Source of the DNA: an uncultured Muribaculaceae bacterium
Lineage (GTDB): Bacteria > Bacteroidota > Bacteroidia > Bacteroidales > Muribaculaceae
Direction: 5' to 3'
Length of the DNA stretch: 53,612 bases
NCBI GenBank assembly: GCA_910579035.1
Contig: CAJTSR010000021.1
Location: forward strand, 1-53,612
Position 1 is the stretch's first letter. Each line of letters begins with the position of its first letter. Under the pieces are notes generated by a model. The model was not told the origin of the DNA and did not search any database. It worked only from the letters and a program-made list of their open reading frames with translations. A program made the translations under genes and the position numbers. Positions 33,678 through 43,025 of the stretch are shown here, piece after piece.

Positions 33678-36068
33678 ATGAACATACACAAATATCTGCT
33701 TCTCGCCGCTGCCGCCCTCACGGCTGCCGCCATGCAGGCACAGGTATCGTTCGGGAAGCCCGAGAAATTCAACGACAACTGGCGTTTTTCCCTAAAAGCC
33801 GACTCCACGGCTGCCGCGCCGGGATATGACGACGCCAAATGGCGCACACTCGACCTGCCCCACGACTGGAGCGTCGAAGCAACGCCGTCGCCCTCGCTTG
33901 CCAGTGCCACAGGCTATCTGCCCGGCGGCATAGGCTGGTACCGCAAGCACTTTGCCAAGCCCGAAGGCGCCGACAAGTATTATATCTACTTTGAAGGCGC
34001 ATACAACCGCAGCGAGGTTTACCTCAACGGCCACCTGCTCGGCAAACGCCCCAACGGCTACATATCCTTTATGTACGACATGACGCCGTACCTCAAGGAC
34101 GGCGACAATGTGCTGGCCGTGAAGCTCGACCACAGCCGCTACGCCGACTCACGCTGGTATACCGGCTCGGGCATATACCGCGACGTATATATAATCGGCG
34201 CCCCAAAAACCCACATCGCGCAATGGGGCGTTGGCTACAAGGCCACACGCATCACCGACTCCCGCGCCGACATCAAGGTAGATGTGGCTGTTGAGAATCC
34301 TGTGAAAGGACTCAAAATCGAAGCCTCTCTGACCGATGCCGACGGACGCACCGTGGCCAAAGCCTCCAAAAACGGGGCCAAAGATGCCAACGACCTCACA
34401 CTCAAAGTAGCAAAGCCCCACCGCTGGAACCTCGACGACCCATATCTGTACACCCTCCACGTGTCGCTGCTCGAAAACGGCAAGCTTATCGACTCGACAA
34501 GCACGTCGGCAGGCCTGCGCACACTCAGCTTTGACCCCAATACCGGATTTGCTCTTAACGGACGCAATACCAAGGTGAAAGGCGTGTGCCTACACCACGA
34601 TGCCGGCGTGCTCGGCGCCGTTGTTCCCACCCAGGTATGGAAACGCCGCCTCGAAAACCTCAAGGTATTGGGCGTCAACGCTATCCGTATGAGCCATAAT
34701 CCACAGGCTCCTGCTCTCTACGACCTTTGCGACCGCCTCGGACTGCTCGTAATGGACGAAGCCTCCGACGAGTGGGAGTTTCCCAAGCGCAAATGGGTTG
34801 AAGGCTGGAACGTGGGCACACCGTCTTTCGACGGCACATACGACTTCTTTGAGGAATGGATCGATACCGACGTGGCCGACATGGTGCGCCGCGACCGCAA
34901 CCACCCCTCAATCGCTTTCTGGAGCATAGGCAACGAGGTGGACTACCCCAACGATCCCTATTCTCACCCCGTTCTCGACAGCGTGGCAATCAATCAGCCC
35001 AATTTCGGAGGATATAACCCCGAGGCGCCCGATGCGATGCGAATAGGCGAGATAGCCAAGCGCCTGTCGAAAATCGTGCGTGCTATCGATGATTCCCGCC
35101 CTGTCACAGGCGCGCTCGCAGGCGTGGTGATGTCGAACCAGACGGCATATCCCGAAGCTGTCGACATCGTAGGCTACAACTACACCGAGGACCGCTACGA
35201 CATCGACCACCGTACATACCCCGACCGCGTGATATACGGTAGCGAGAACGGCCAAGGCTACCAGCAGTGGCTTGCCGTGCGCGACAATCCCCACATCTTC
35301 GGCCAGTTCCTCTGGACTGGCACCGACTACCTCGGCGAATCGGGCCGCTGGCCCTCGCGAGGCCTCGGCACAGGTCTGCTTGACTTCGGCTCATTCGCCA
35401 AACCACGCGGCAAATTCCGCGCGTCGCTGTGGGTAGACGAGCCGGTGGCCTTCCTCGGCACATACCCAGTGCACGGCCGCCGCGATCCCGGCCTGAGCAT
35501 CGACGCTCCCGCCATCTGGAACTATGAGCCGGGGCAGACCGTGCGCGTGGTATGCTATACAAACGCCCCCGCCGCTCGCCTGCTTCTCAATGGCAAGGCC
35601 GTGGGCTCAGCTATGGAACGCGACGACACCAAGGGCATCATAGCATGGGACATACCCTTTACCCCGGGCACGCTCTCTGTAGAAGCACTCGACGCTGAGG
35701 GCCGCACCGCGGCCACCGACAAAATAGTGACCACAGGACGCCCCTATGCCCTGCGCGCAAGCTCCGACATAGCCGAGCTATCCGAAACCGAGCCGCTGGC
35801 ACACGTGGTAGTGGAAGTTACCGACGAAGACGGCAACATCGTGCCTCTCGCCGACAACATGGTATCCTGCCGCATCGACGGCAACGCCCGCATACTCGGA
35901 GTGGAAGGCACCGGCAACCACGACATGAGCCACCCGCGCGACCACCGACGCCGCGTGTCGGGCGGCCGTCTGCTCGTGTACGTCGAGCGCACCTCCCCCG
36001 GCGAGGCAACACTCTCATTCACCTCCCCCCTCCTGAAATCAGCCACAATCACCCTCCCCTCCAAATAA
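33678..36068 (+). CDS. GH2-family beta-galactosidase-type enzyme
   Basis: A 796-residue protein with a signal peptide (about 1-22) and no lipobox, so it is probably periplasmic. A sugar-binding jelly roll comes first (GIGWYRKHF, YNRSEVYLNGHLLGKRPNGY), then an Ig-like domain. The TIM barrel has KGVCLHHDAGVLG, the acid/base Glu420 in SIGNEVDYP and the nucleophile Glu523 in YGSENG. C-terminal Ig-like domains follow (EVTDEDGNIVPLADN). It fits the secreted Bacteroidetes GH2 beta-galactosidase class. It starts 10 bp after GH30 and would trim imported oligosaccharides. Confidence 0.9.
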   Translation: MNIHKYLLLAAAALTAAAMQAQVSFGKPEKFNDNWRFSLKADSTAAAPGYDDAKWRTLDLPHDWSVEATPSPSLASATGYLPGGIGWYRKHFAKPEGADKYYIYFEGAYNRSEVYLNGHLLGKRPNGYISFMYDMTPYLKDGDNVLAVKLDHSRYADSRWYTGSGIYRDVYIIGAPKTHIAQWGVGYKATRITDSRADIKVDVAVENPVKGLKIEASLTDADGRTVAKASKNGAKDANDLTLKVAKPHRWNLDDPYLYTLHVSLLENGKLIDSTSTSAGLRTLSFDPNTGFALNGRNTKVKGVCLHHDAGVLGAVVPTQVWKRRLENLKVLGVNAIRMSHNPQAPALYDLCDRLGLLVMDEASDEWEFPKRKWVEGWNVGTPSFDGTYDFFEEWIDTDVADMVRRDRNHPSIAFWSIGNEVDYPNDPYSHPVLDSVAINQPNFGGYNPEAPDAMRIGEIAKRLSKIVRAIDDSRPVTGALAGVVMSNQTAYPEAVDIVGYNYTEDRYDIDHRTYPDRVIYGSENGQGYQQWLAVRDNPHIFGQFLWTGTDYLGESGRWPSRGLGTGLLDFGSFAKPRGKFRASLWVDEPVAFLGTYPVHGRRDPGLSIDAPAIWNYEPGQTVRVVCYTNAPAARLLLNGKAVGSAMERDDTKGIIAWDIPFTPGTLSVEALDAEGRTAATDKIVTTGRPYALRASSDIAELSETEPLAHVVVEVTDEDGNIVPLADNMVSCRIDGNARILGVEGTGNHDMSHPRDHRRRVSGGRLLVYVERTSPGEATLSFTSPLLKSATITLPSK

Positions 36069-36090
36069 CCCGAACAATCCAAACACCACA

Positions 36091-36123
36091 AGCGGGGCGG
36101 CCCACAAGCCGCCCCGCTTTTTC
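36091..36123 (+). terminator. Terminator of the polysaccharide locus
   Basis: AGCGGGGCGG (36091-36100) pairs with CCGCCCCGCT (36109-36118) over an 8-nt loop, followed by TTTTT. It ends the SusE-GH2 operon. Confidence 0.92.
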
Positions 36124-36167
36124 ATACAAAAGTTAAATCACATTGTTTTTTCATCGAATATAATTCG

Positions 36168-36175
36168 TATATTTG
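36168..36175 (+). promoter_or_regulatory. -7 box of the lplA-gcv operon
   Basis: TATATTTG 18 bp before the ATG at 36194. The nearest -33-like element is ATTG, 22 bp upstream. An apparent TTG start at 36173 lies inside this box and is not used. Confidence 0.55.
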
Positions 36176-36193
36176 GGGCGTAGAATTTATGCC

Positions 36194-37195
36194 ATGAAGA
36201 ATATCGTCCTGCCAGACACGGGCACACGCCGGCTACCCTTCTATCTCGCGATGGAGGAGTGGGTGGCTGCGAGCCTTCCTGCCGACCGCTATTTCTTTTC
36301 TTGGCGTGTGCGCCCCACTGTGATATGCGGGCGGCATCAGGATATGGCCAAGGAGGTAGATATGGACTATTGCCGCAGTCGTGGCATCGACGTGGTGCGC
36401 AGACGCAGCGGAGGTGGCTGCGTATACGCCGATATGGATAACTTCATGTTTTCCTACATAGTGCCCGGCAACGAGATATGCAGCACCTTTGCCGAGTACA
36501 CCACCGCCGTGGCCTCTATGCTGCGCAGCCTCGGGCTGAAAGCCTCGGCAAACGGTCGCAACGACATTATGATTGGCCGTGGCAAGGTGTCGGGCAACGC
36601 TTTCTACCACTTGCCGGGACGCTGCATAGCCCACGGCACGATGCTCTACCGCTACGATCCTGAAGTGCTGTCGCGAGCGCTCACGCCGTCGCGCGCCAAG
36701 CTTGAATCGAAGGGCGTGCAGTCGGTACAGTCGCGAGTAAGCAGCCTCGTCGACGAGGGGCTTGCAATGTCGCCTGCCGAGTTTGAAAAATATGCCGTCG
36801 ATTATATGTGCGACAGCCGATATATGCTTACAGCCGACGATATTTCCGAAATAGAGGCTATCGAACAGAATTACTACCGCCCTGAGTTTCTCCACGGCAG
36901 GCACGCGCTCCGCGAAAACATACCCGACAAAGCCATCATACGCCGTCATCGACGGATAGAAGGCGCCGGCGAGTTCGACGCAGCCATAAAGCTCGGGGCT
37001 GACAACACGATAGAGGCAGTAGACCTCAGCGGCGATTTTTTCCTGCTCGGCGATCCGGCCAAAGAGATATTCTCGGCACTGCAAGACATTACTTATGAGC
37101 GAGATGCCATATGGCAAGCATTAGAAGGCATCAATGTCGCCACTGTAATATCCGGACTCAGCGCCGAATCCTTGTTAAACATTTTGACAGATTGA
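36194..37195 (+). CDS. lplA: Lipoate-protein ligase A
   Basis: A 333-residue ligase that activates free lipoate with ATP and attaches it to lipoyl domains. The lipoate-binding motif RRRSGGGCVY (about residues 69-78) and GRNDIMIGRGKVSGNAF, carrying the conserved lysine, are intact. The accessory C-terminal domain needed for the activation step is also present (about 225-333). This means scavenging of exogenous lipoate rather than simple transfer. It lies 16 bp before gcvT, so its obvious client is the GcvH of the same operon. Confidence 0.93.
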   Translation: MKNIVLPDTGTRRLPFYLAMEEWVAASLPADRYFFSWRVRPTVICGRHQDMAKEVDMDYCRSRGIDVVRRRSGGGCVYADMDNFMFSYIVPGNEICSTFAEYTTAVASMLRSLGLKASANGRNDIMIGRGKVSGNAFYHLPGRCIAHGTMLYRYDPEVLSRALTPSRAKLESKGVQSVQSRVSSLVDEGLAMSPAEFEKYAVDYMCDSRYMLTADDISEIEAIEQNYYRPEFLHGRHALRENIPDKAIIRRHRRIEGAGEFDAAIKLGADNTIEAVDLSGDFFLLGDPAKEIFSALQDITYERDAIWQALEGINVATVISGLSAESLLNILTD

Positions 37196-37211
37196 ATCCT
37201 TATACCTACCA

Positions 37212-38303
37212 ATGGAAAACGATATGAAAAAAACTTGCCTCCACGGCTGCCACACAGAGCTGGAGGCCAAAATGGCTCCTTTCGCAGGATATGACATGCC
37301 TATCGAGTACACCGGACTCGACGAGGAACACAAAGCCGTGCGCACACGCGCAGGTCTGTTCGATGTTTCGCATATGGGCGAAATCTATGTGGGCGGCCCC
37401 GATGCTGCAGCATTTGTCGACCATGTATTCACCAACTACGCCGCAGCCATGGCCGACGGACAGGTGCTCTACGGCATGATGACCAACGAGGACGGCGGAA
37501 CAGTCGACGACCTGCTCGTATACCGCATCAGCGAGTCGAAATTCCTGCTCGTGGTCAATGCGTCGAACCTCGACAAGGACTTCGAGTGGGTAAAAAGCCA
37601 TACGGAAGGCTACGATGTGGACGTCCGCAACTATTCCGAAGATTGCGGCCAGCTCGCCCTGCAGGGACCTGACAGCGAGAAGGTGATGGCCGACGTTCTC
37701 GGCATAGACGGCTCAGACCTCGCGTTCTACACCTTCAAGATTCTGCCCGGCAACATAATAGTGAGCCGCACAGGATATACCGGCGAAGACGGTTTTGAGA
37801 TATACGCCGCTCCCGGAACGATTGTCGATATGTGGAAACGACTGACGGAGGCCGGTGTGCAGCCCTGCGGACTCGGCTGCCGCGACACGCTCCGTTTTGA
37901 AGCAGGTCTGCCCCTCTACGGCGACGAGCTTGACAACGATATCACACCGATAGAGGCCGGACTGGGAATGTTTGTGAAGCTCGACAAACCAGGAGGCTTC
38001 ATCGGCAGCGACGCCCTCGCCCGCCAAAAAGCCGAAGGCCCTCGCCGCAAACTCGTCGGCCTGCTTATCGACAGCCCCGCCACCGCCCGCCACGGCTTTG
38101 AAGTACTCGACCTCGAAGGTGCCGCGATAGGATATGTCACCACAGGCTACAATTCCCTCACCCTCGGCCAAAACATCGCAATGGCGCTTATCGATGCCCG
38201 CTATGCCCCTCTCGGCAGCAAGCTGCAAGTACGCATACGACGCAAGACAGCGCCTGCCACAGTGGTAAAAAAACGCTTCTACATACCTAATTACAAAAAA
38301 TAA
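37212..38303 (+). CDS. gcvT: Aminomethyltransferase (glycine cleavage T protein)
   Basis: The T protein releases ammonia from the aminomethyl-lipoyl H protein and passes the one-carbon unit to tetrahydrofolate. The 363-residue protein shows MAPFAGYDMPIEYTG, GLFDVSHMGEIYV, QLALQGPDSEKV, SRTGYTGEDGFEIY and YGDELDNDITPIEAGLG, all standard GcvT blocks. The ATG at 37212 is used; the ATG at 37224 (MKKTCLHGCH) would also fit. GcvH follows after 2 bp. Confidence 0.97.
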   Translation: MENDMKKTCLHGCHTELEAKMAPFAGYDMPIEYTGLDEEHKAVRTRAGLFDVSHMGEIYVGGPDAAAFVDHVFTNYAAAMADGQVLYGMMTNEDGGTVDDLLVYRISESKFLLVVNASNLDKDFEWVKSHTEGYDVDVRNYSEDCGQLALQGPDSEKVMADVLGIDGSDLAFYTFKILPGNIIVSRTGYTGEDGFEIYAAPGTIVDMWKRLTEAGVQPCGLGCRDTLRFEAGLPLYGDELDNDITPIEAGLGMFVKLDKPGGFIGSDALARQKAEGPRRKLVGLLIDSPATARHGFEVLDLEGAAIGYVTTGYNSLTLGQNIAMALIDARYAPLGSKLQVRIRRKTAPATVVKKRFYIPNYKK

Positions 38304-38305
38304 CC

Positions 38306-38683
38306 ATGGAAAAAATCTATTATCGTTCCTCCCACGAATACATCAAAGCCGACGGCACAACAGGCTATGTCGGCATCTCTGAATATGCAGCCAAACAGCT
38401 CGGCGTAGTCACCTACGTAGACATGCCCGAAGCCGACGACGAGTTCGGCGCAGGCGAGGAATTCGGCGCCATCGAAAGCCGCAAAGCCGCGTCCGACCTC
38501 TTCGCGCCGGTTGACTGCACCGTTCTCGAAGTGAACGAAGACCTCGAGTCGAACCCCAAGCTCATCAACGAGAACCCGCTCGAAGCCTGGATTATGAAAG
38601 TCGAAATCAGCGACCCCTCGCAGCTCGACGACCTGATGGACCAAGAGGCATACGACGCTTTCTGCGCTTCCGAACAGCACTAA
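38306..38683 (+). CDS. gcvH: Glycine cleavage H protein (lipoyl carrier)
   Basis: The 125-residue shuttle of the complex. The lipoylated lysine is Lys60 in ESRKAASDL, preceded by the usual GEEFGAIES stretch. The N-terminal YYRSSHEYI and the C-terminal NPKLINENPLEAWIMKVEI are canonical. It lies between gcvT and gcvPA and is the expected substrate of the lplA and lpdA products encoded in the same operon. Confidence 0.98.
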   Translation: MEKIYYRSSHEYIKADGTTGYVGISEYAAKQLGVVTYVDMPEADDEFGAGEEFGAIESRKAASDLFAPVDCTVLEVNEDLESNPKLINENPLEAWIMKVEISDPSQLDDLMDQEAYDAFCASEQH

Positions 38684-38692
38684 GAAACAGCT

Positions 38693-40033
38693 ATGTCACG
38701 CCATCCTTATCTTCCTCACACTGAGGAAGACATACAGACTATGCTCGGACGCTGCGGCGCCACCACGCTCGACGATCTCTACGCCGACGTGCCCGACGCC
38801 CTGCGCCTTAAAGAGCCGTACCGCCTGCCGGCACCTATGAGCGAGCCGGAGTTGGAGAGGTACTTCGCCGACATCGCGTCGCAGAACCGCCGACTCCTCT
38901 GCTTTGCCGGAGCCGGGTTCTACAACCACTATACCCCCGCCGCCATTCCCTCCCTTATGGCTCGCAGCGAATTTCTGACCGCGTACACGCCCTACCAGCC
39001 CGAAATATCGCAAGGAACGCTACAGTACATATTTGAATACCAGAGTATGATGGCCGAGCTTACCGGGCTCGACATAAGCAACGCGTCGATGTACGACGGC
39101 GCGACGGCAACCGCCGAAGCCATGCTTATGGCCGTCAACTCTGTGCGCAAAAAGCGCCGCATACTCGTTGCTTCGACTGTGGCTCCTGCCGTGCAGCAGG
39201 TTCTTGCCACATATGCCGCCGGGCCCGGCATAACAATCGAGGTAATACCCGAAGACGGGGGCGTGACCGACCGCACCGCCTTCGAGGCCATGCTCGGAGC
39301 CGGCGATGTCGCGGGCGTGATTGTGTCGCAGCCCAACTACTACGGCATAGTGGAAGACTACGATGGCTGGGCCGACACCTGCCACAGCAGCAAGGCTCTC
39401 CTGATTATGAACTGCCATGCCTCGACACTCGGCGCGCTGCGCTCGCCGGGCGAATGGGGTGCCGACATAGCCTGCGGCGAGGCTCAGAGCCTCGGCATGC
39501 CGCTCAATTACGGCGGCCCGTACTTAGGCTATCTGTGCTGTCGCGAAAACCTTATCCGTAAAATGCCTGGCAGGATAGTCGGCGCCACCACCGATGCCGA
39601 AGGGCGGCGCTCATTCGTGCTCACACTTCAGGCTCGCGAGCAGCACATACGCCGCCAAAAAGCCACCTCCAACATCTGCTCCAACCAAGGCATAATGACC
39701 CTGCACGCAGCATTCTACCTCGCCCTTATGGGCGCCGAAGGACTACGCAAGGTCAACACGCTGAGCTACAACGCGGCTCACGCGTTGGCCGACGCCTTGT
39801 GCGACACCGGAATGATGCGCCTCAAGTACCCCGACAAACCGTTCTTCAACGAATTTGCCATTGAAACAATCGAGCCGCTAAGCGCGGACGCCCTTCTCGC
39901 CGCATGCCTCAAAAAAGGAATACTTGCCGGTGTGCGCCTCTCCGACAGTTCCATTCTCGTGGCTGCCACAGAGATGAATTCACCGGCCGACATTGCCTTG
40001 TGTGCAGAAACTGTAAAATCATTGAAGTCATGA
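38693..40033 (+). CDS. gcvPA: Glycine dehydrogenase (decarboxylating) subunit 1
   Basis: The 446-residue alpha subunit of the split P protein. The N-terminus (YLPHTEEDIQTMLGRCG) and blocks FAGAGFYNHYTPAAIPSL, YTPYQPEISQGTLQ and EYQSMMAELTGLDISNASMY match the N-terminal half of GcvP. It lacks the PLP lysine, which is in subunit 2. Its stop overlaps the gcvPB start (ATGA at 40030-40033), so the two chains are made in equal amounts. Confidence 0.96.
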   Translation: MSRHPYLPHTEEDIQTMLGRCGATTLDDLYADVPDALRLKEPYRLPAPMSEPELERYFADIASQNRRLLCFAGAGFYNHYTPAAIPSLMARSEFLTAYTPYQPEISQGTLQYIFEYQSMMAELTGLDISNASMYDGATATAEAMLMAVNSVRKKRRILVASTVAPAVQQVLATYAAGPGITIEVIPEDGGVTDRTAFEAMLGAGDVAGVIVSQPNYYGIVEDYDGWADTCHSSKALLIMNCHASTLGALRSPGEWGADIACGEAQSLGMPLNYGGPYLGYLCCRENLIRKMPGRIVGATTDAEGRRSFVLTLQAREQHIRRQKATSNICSNQGIMTLHAAFYLALMGAEGLRKVNTLSYNAAHALADALCDTGMMRLKYPDKPFFNEFAIETIEPLSADALLAACLKKGILAGVRLSDSSILVAATEMNSPADIALCAETVKSLKS

Positions 40034-41502
40034 ACAAAGCCCTGTATTCCAATCTGGTCTTCGACCTTTCCCGGAAGGGCTGCACAGGCTACAGCCTTCC
40101 TCACTATGACTACGGCAAGGCAGCGGGCGAACTTCCCGAAAACCTGCGCCGCCAGACACCGCCGTCGCTGCCCGAAATAGACGAACCCTCAGCCGTCCGC
40201 CACTACACCAACAGCAGCAACAACAACTTCGGCGTCGACACGGGCTTCTACCCGCTTGGCTCGTGCACAATGAAGTATAACCCCAAAATCAACGAAGCCG
40301 CAGTGGCTATGGCTGGCATAGCGCCGCTCCACCCTCTCCAGCCCGTTGAAACCGTCCAAGGCGCGCTGCGGGTATACCGCACGCTCGAAAAAGCTCTCAG
40401 CGAGATAGGCGGTATGGCCGAATTTACCCTAAACCCGTTTGCGGGTGCCCACGGCGAGTATACCGGCCTTATGGTGATACGACGCTACCATATGGCGCGT
40501 GGCGACGAAGCTCGCCGCCGCGTCATAGTGCCTGACTCGGCTCACGGCACCAACCCCGCGAGTGCCGCCATGGCAGGATTCGACATAGTGGAAGTGAAGA
40601 GCATGCCCGACGGAACAGTCGACATTGCCGACCTCGACTCCAAACTCGACGAAACCATAGCCGCCGTGATGATGACCAACCCCAACACCGTCGGCATGTT
40701 CGAAAAGGGAATACCTGAAATCGCCGAAATGGTGCACAAAGCGGGTGCCCTGCTCTACTACGACGGCGCCAACCTCAATCCCATGCTCGGCATCGCCCGT
40801 CCGGGAGATATGGGATTTGACGTGATGCACATCAACCTGCACAAGACATTCTCGACCCCGCACGGCGGTGGCGGCCCCGGCGCAGGCCCGGTGGGCGTGC
40901 GCGCCGGACTCGAAGAATACCTTCCCAACCCGCGTGTGAGCGAGCTTCCCGACGGCACTCTGGCCATCGACTTCGGCGCCGACGCATTCGGGCGTGTAGG
41001 TGCGTGGCTCGGCAACTTCACGGTCTACATCAAGGCATTTGCCTACATACTGTCGCTCGGCAGCGAGAATCTTATGAGGGTCGGCCCGCTCGCCACTCTG
41101 AACGCCAATTATATCATGCACTCGCTTAGCGATTTGTACGAGCAGCCGATAGCAGGGCCGTGCAAGCACGAGTTTGTGTTCGACGGCCTGCGCGACAAAA
41201 GCACCGGAGTCACCACCCTGCATGTTGCCAAGGCACTGCTCGACTACGGATTCCACGCCCCCACAATCTACTTCCCTCTGCTCTTCCACGAGTCGCTGAT
41301 GATAGAGCCGACCGAAACCGAATCGCGCCCCACGCTCGACGCCTTTATCGCAACCATGCGAAAGATAGCGCTTGAGGCTTCAGCCGAACCCGACACGGTG
41401 AAGAACGCACCCTACACCACCCCAATATCGCACCCCGACGAGGACGAGGCCGCCCTCAACCCCGTTGTGACATACCGACAATTATGCGCAAAGCAGATTT
41501 AA
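40030..41502 (+). CDS. gcvPB: Glycine dehydrogenase (decarboxylating) subunit 2
   Basis: The 490-residue catalytic half of the P protein, which decarboxylates glycine and loads the aminomethyl group on GcvH. The PLP lysine is Lys272 in NLHKTFSTPHGGGGPG. NNFGVDTGFYPLGSCTMKYN and PDSAHGTNPASAAMAGF are also visible. The ATG at 40030 is chosen because MNKALYSNLVFDLS is the family N-terminus and because of the 4-bp overlap with gcvPA. An upstream in-frame start at 39904 lies well inside gcvPA. Its end overlaps lpdA by 19 bp. Confidence 0.96.
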   Translation: MNKALYSNLVFDLSRKGCTGYSLPHYDYGKAAGELPENLRRQTPPSLPEIDEPSAVRHYTNSSNNNFGVDTGFYPLGSCTMKYNPKINEAAVAMAGIAPLHPLQPVETVQGALRVYRTLEKALSEIGGMAEFTLNPFAGAHGEYTGLMVIRRYHMARGDEARRRVIVPDSAHGTNPASAAMAGFDIVEVKSMPDGTVDIADLDSKLDETIAAVMMTNPNTVGMFEKGIPEIAEMVHKAGALLYYDGANLNPMLGIARPGDMGFDVMHINLHKTFSTPHGGGGPGAGPVGVRAGLEEYLPNPRVSELPDGTLAIDFGADAFGRVGAWLGNFTVYIKAFAYILSLGSENLMRVGPLATLNANYIMHSLSDLYEQPIAGPCKHEFVFDGLRDKSTGVTTLHVAKALLDYGFHAPTIYFPLLFHESLMIEPTETESRPTLDAFIATMRKIALEASAEPDTVKNAPYTTPISHPDEDEAALNPVVTYRQLCAKQI

Positions 41503-42809
41503 TAGTAATTGGAAGCGGTCCCGGCGGCTACGAAATAGCCGCCGAGGCCGCCGACAAGGGTCTTGACGTAATAATCTTCGAGAAAGACCGCCTCGGAGGC
41601 ACCTGCCTCAACCGTGGCTGCATACCCACAAAATGCCTTTGCGCCTCTGCCGAGCGACTGCGCTCAGTACAGACAGCCGCAGAGTTCGGAATCGAAGCAG
41701 GATCGGTCAAGGCAGACTATGCTGCCGTACACCGTCGCGCCGAAGATATCGTAGACCGTCTTCGGGGCGATGTCGAGGCATGCTTGGGAAAAGCTACCAT
41801 AGTGCATGCTGAAGCACGGCTGCTTCCCGACCGCATTGTAGAAGCAGAGAGGGAAACATACACAGCCCCGCGAATAATTATAGCCACCGGCTCCAAACCG
41901 GCGCGAAACCTGCCTATACCCGGCATAGAACTGGCCTGCAGCAGCGACGAGATGCTACAGGCCGACTATGTTCCCAAGTCGACGGTGATAATCGGCGGAG
42001 GAGTTATCGGGCTGGAATTTGCGTCGATACTGAATGCTTTCAGCACTGAAGTGACAGTGGTGGAAATGTGCCCTGAAATACTGCCGGGCTTCGACCGCGA
42101 CATCGCCAAGCGCCTGCGAACACTTTTGGGACGGCGTGGCGTCAAATTTGCCGTCAACGCCCGCGTCACAGCCATAGAAGAAGGCTGTACCGTTCGATAC
42201 TCGGCCAAAAACAAGGACTTTGCCGTTAACTGCGACTGCGTTCTCGCCGCCATAGGTCGCGCTCCTGTCGAGCTACCCGGAGCGCGCGAATGCGGCATTG
42301 AGCACAATCCCAAGGGATTTATATGCGTCAACGACAATTTTGAAACCAGTGTCGAAGGCATATACGCCGTAGGCGACGCCAACGGCCTCTGCATGCTCGC
42401 CCACGCAGCGACAGCGCAGGCCCGCAAAGCCATGGGCGAGGACATAGACCTCCAAAACATACCGGCGGTGGTTTTCACCGAGCCTGAGTGTGCATACGTA
42501 GGCCTTACTTCTGAAAAAGCCGACGATGCCGACCGCTATGCTTCGGTCAAGATACCATTCGGTTCAAACGGCAAGGCACTCGCCTCAGGATACGACGAAG
42601 GCATACTGAAACTCATAGTTGAAAAAGAAACTGGACTCATAGCCGGATGCCACGCACTCGGTGCGCACGCCTCCGACCTCGTGGCAGAAGCCGCTGTGGC
42701 CATGCGAGGCCGGATCACCGTTAGGCAGCTCGCATTCTCGATGGTGCATGCCCACCCTTCGATGAGCGAGATTTTCTCGGCCGCCTGCGCCCGCGCCGCC
42801 ACTTTATAA
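41484..42809 (+). CDS. lpdA: Dihydrolipoyl dehydrogenase
   Basis: The L protein, which reoxidises the dihydrolipoyl group of GcvH with NAD+. The 441-residue flavoprotein has IGSGPGGYEIA (FAD), the redox disulfide Cys41/Cys46 in GGTCLNRGCIPTK, IIGGGVIGLEFAS (NAD) and YAVGDANG. The C-terminal HAHPSMSEIF carries the catalytic His-Glu pair. It is slightly shorter than usual (about 460). The 19-bp overlap with gcvPB and the shared terminator make it the last gene of the operon, so it is probably dedicated to glycine cleavage. Confidence 0.96.
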   Translation: MRKADLIVIGSGPGGYEIAAEAADKGLDVIIFEKDRLGGTCLNRGCIPTKCLCASAERLRSVQTAAEFGIEAGSVKADYAAVHRRAEDIVDRLRGDVEACLGKATIVHAEARLLPDRIVEAERETYTAPRIIIATGSKPARNLPIPGIELACSSDEMLQADYVPKSTVIIGGGVIGLEFASILNAFSTEVTVVEMCPEILPGFDRDIAKRLRTLLGRRGVKFAVNARVTAIEEGCTVRYSAKNKDFAVNCDCVLAAIGRAPVELPGARECGIEHNPKGFICVNDNFETSVEGIYAVGDANGLCMLAHAATAQARKAMGEDIDLQNIPAVVFTEPECAYVGLTSEKADDADRYASVKIPFGSNGKALASGYDEGILKLIVEKETGLIAGCHALGAHASDLVAEAAVAMRGRITVRQLAFSMVHAHPSMSEIFSAACARAATL

Positions 42810-42811
42810 TC

Positions 42812-42852
42812 AGAGGGCGTTTAACTGATTCGATTAAACGCCCTCTTTATTT
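42812..42852 (+). terminator. Terminator of the glycine cleavage operon
   Basis: A perfect 13-bp stem, AGAGGGCGTTTAA (42812-42824) / TTAAACGCCCTCT (42834-42846), with a 9-nt loop, then TTATTT. Confidence 0.92.
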
Positions 42853-43025
42853 AGCCTAACCGCTCGACATATTGTTAAAAATTGCAAAACCATATCTTAC
42901 TCTATACCTGAATCTAAACTTCTTACACAGACACAAGGACAACACAAATCGGCCACATATTCACATTCGTTAACTTTTGATTAAATCGCTTTATCGTATC
43001 GTATATAAACTCCACTATTTATATT

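Noticed and set aside
39904..40029. Longer gcvPB start at 39904
   Set aside because: It would overlap gcvPA by 130 bp. The family N-terminus and the ATGA overlap support 40030.
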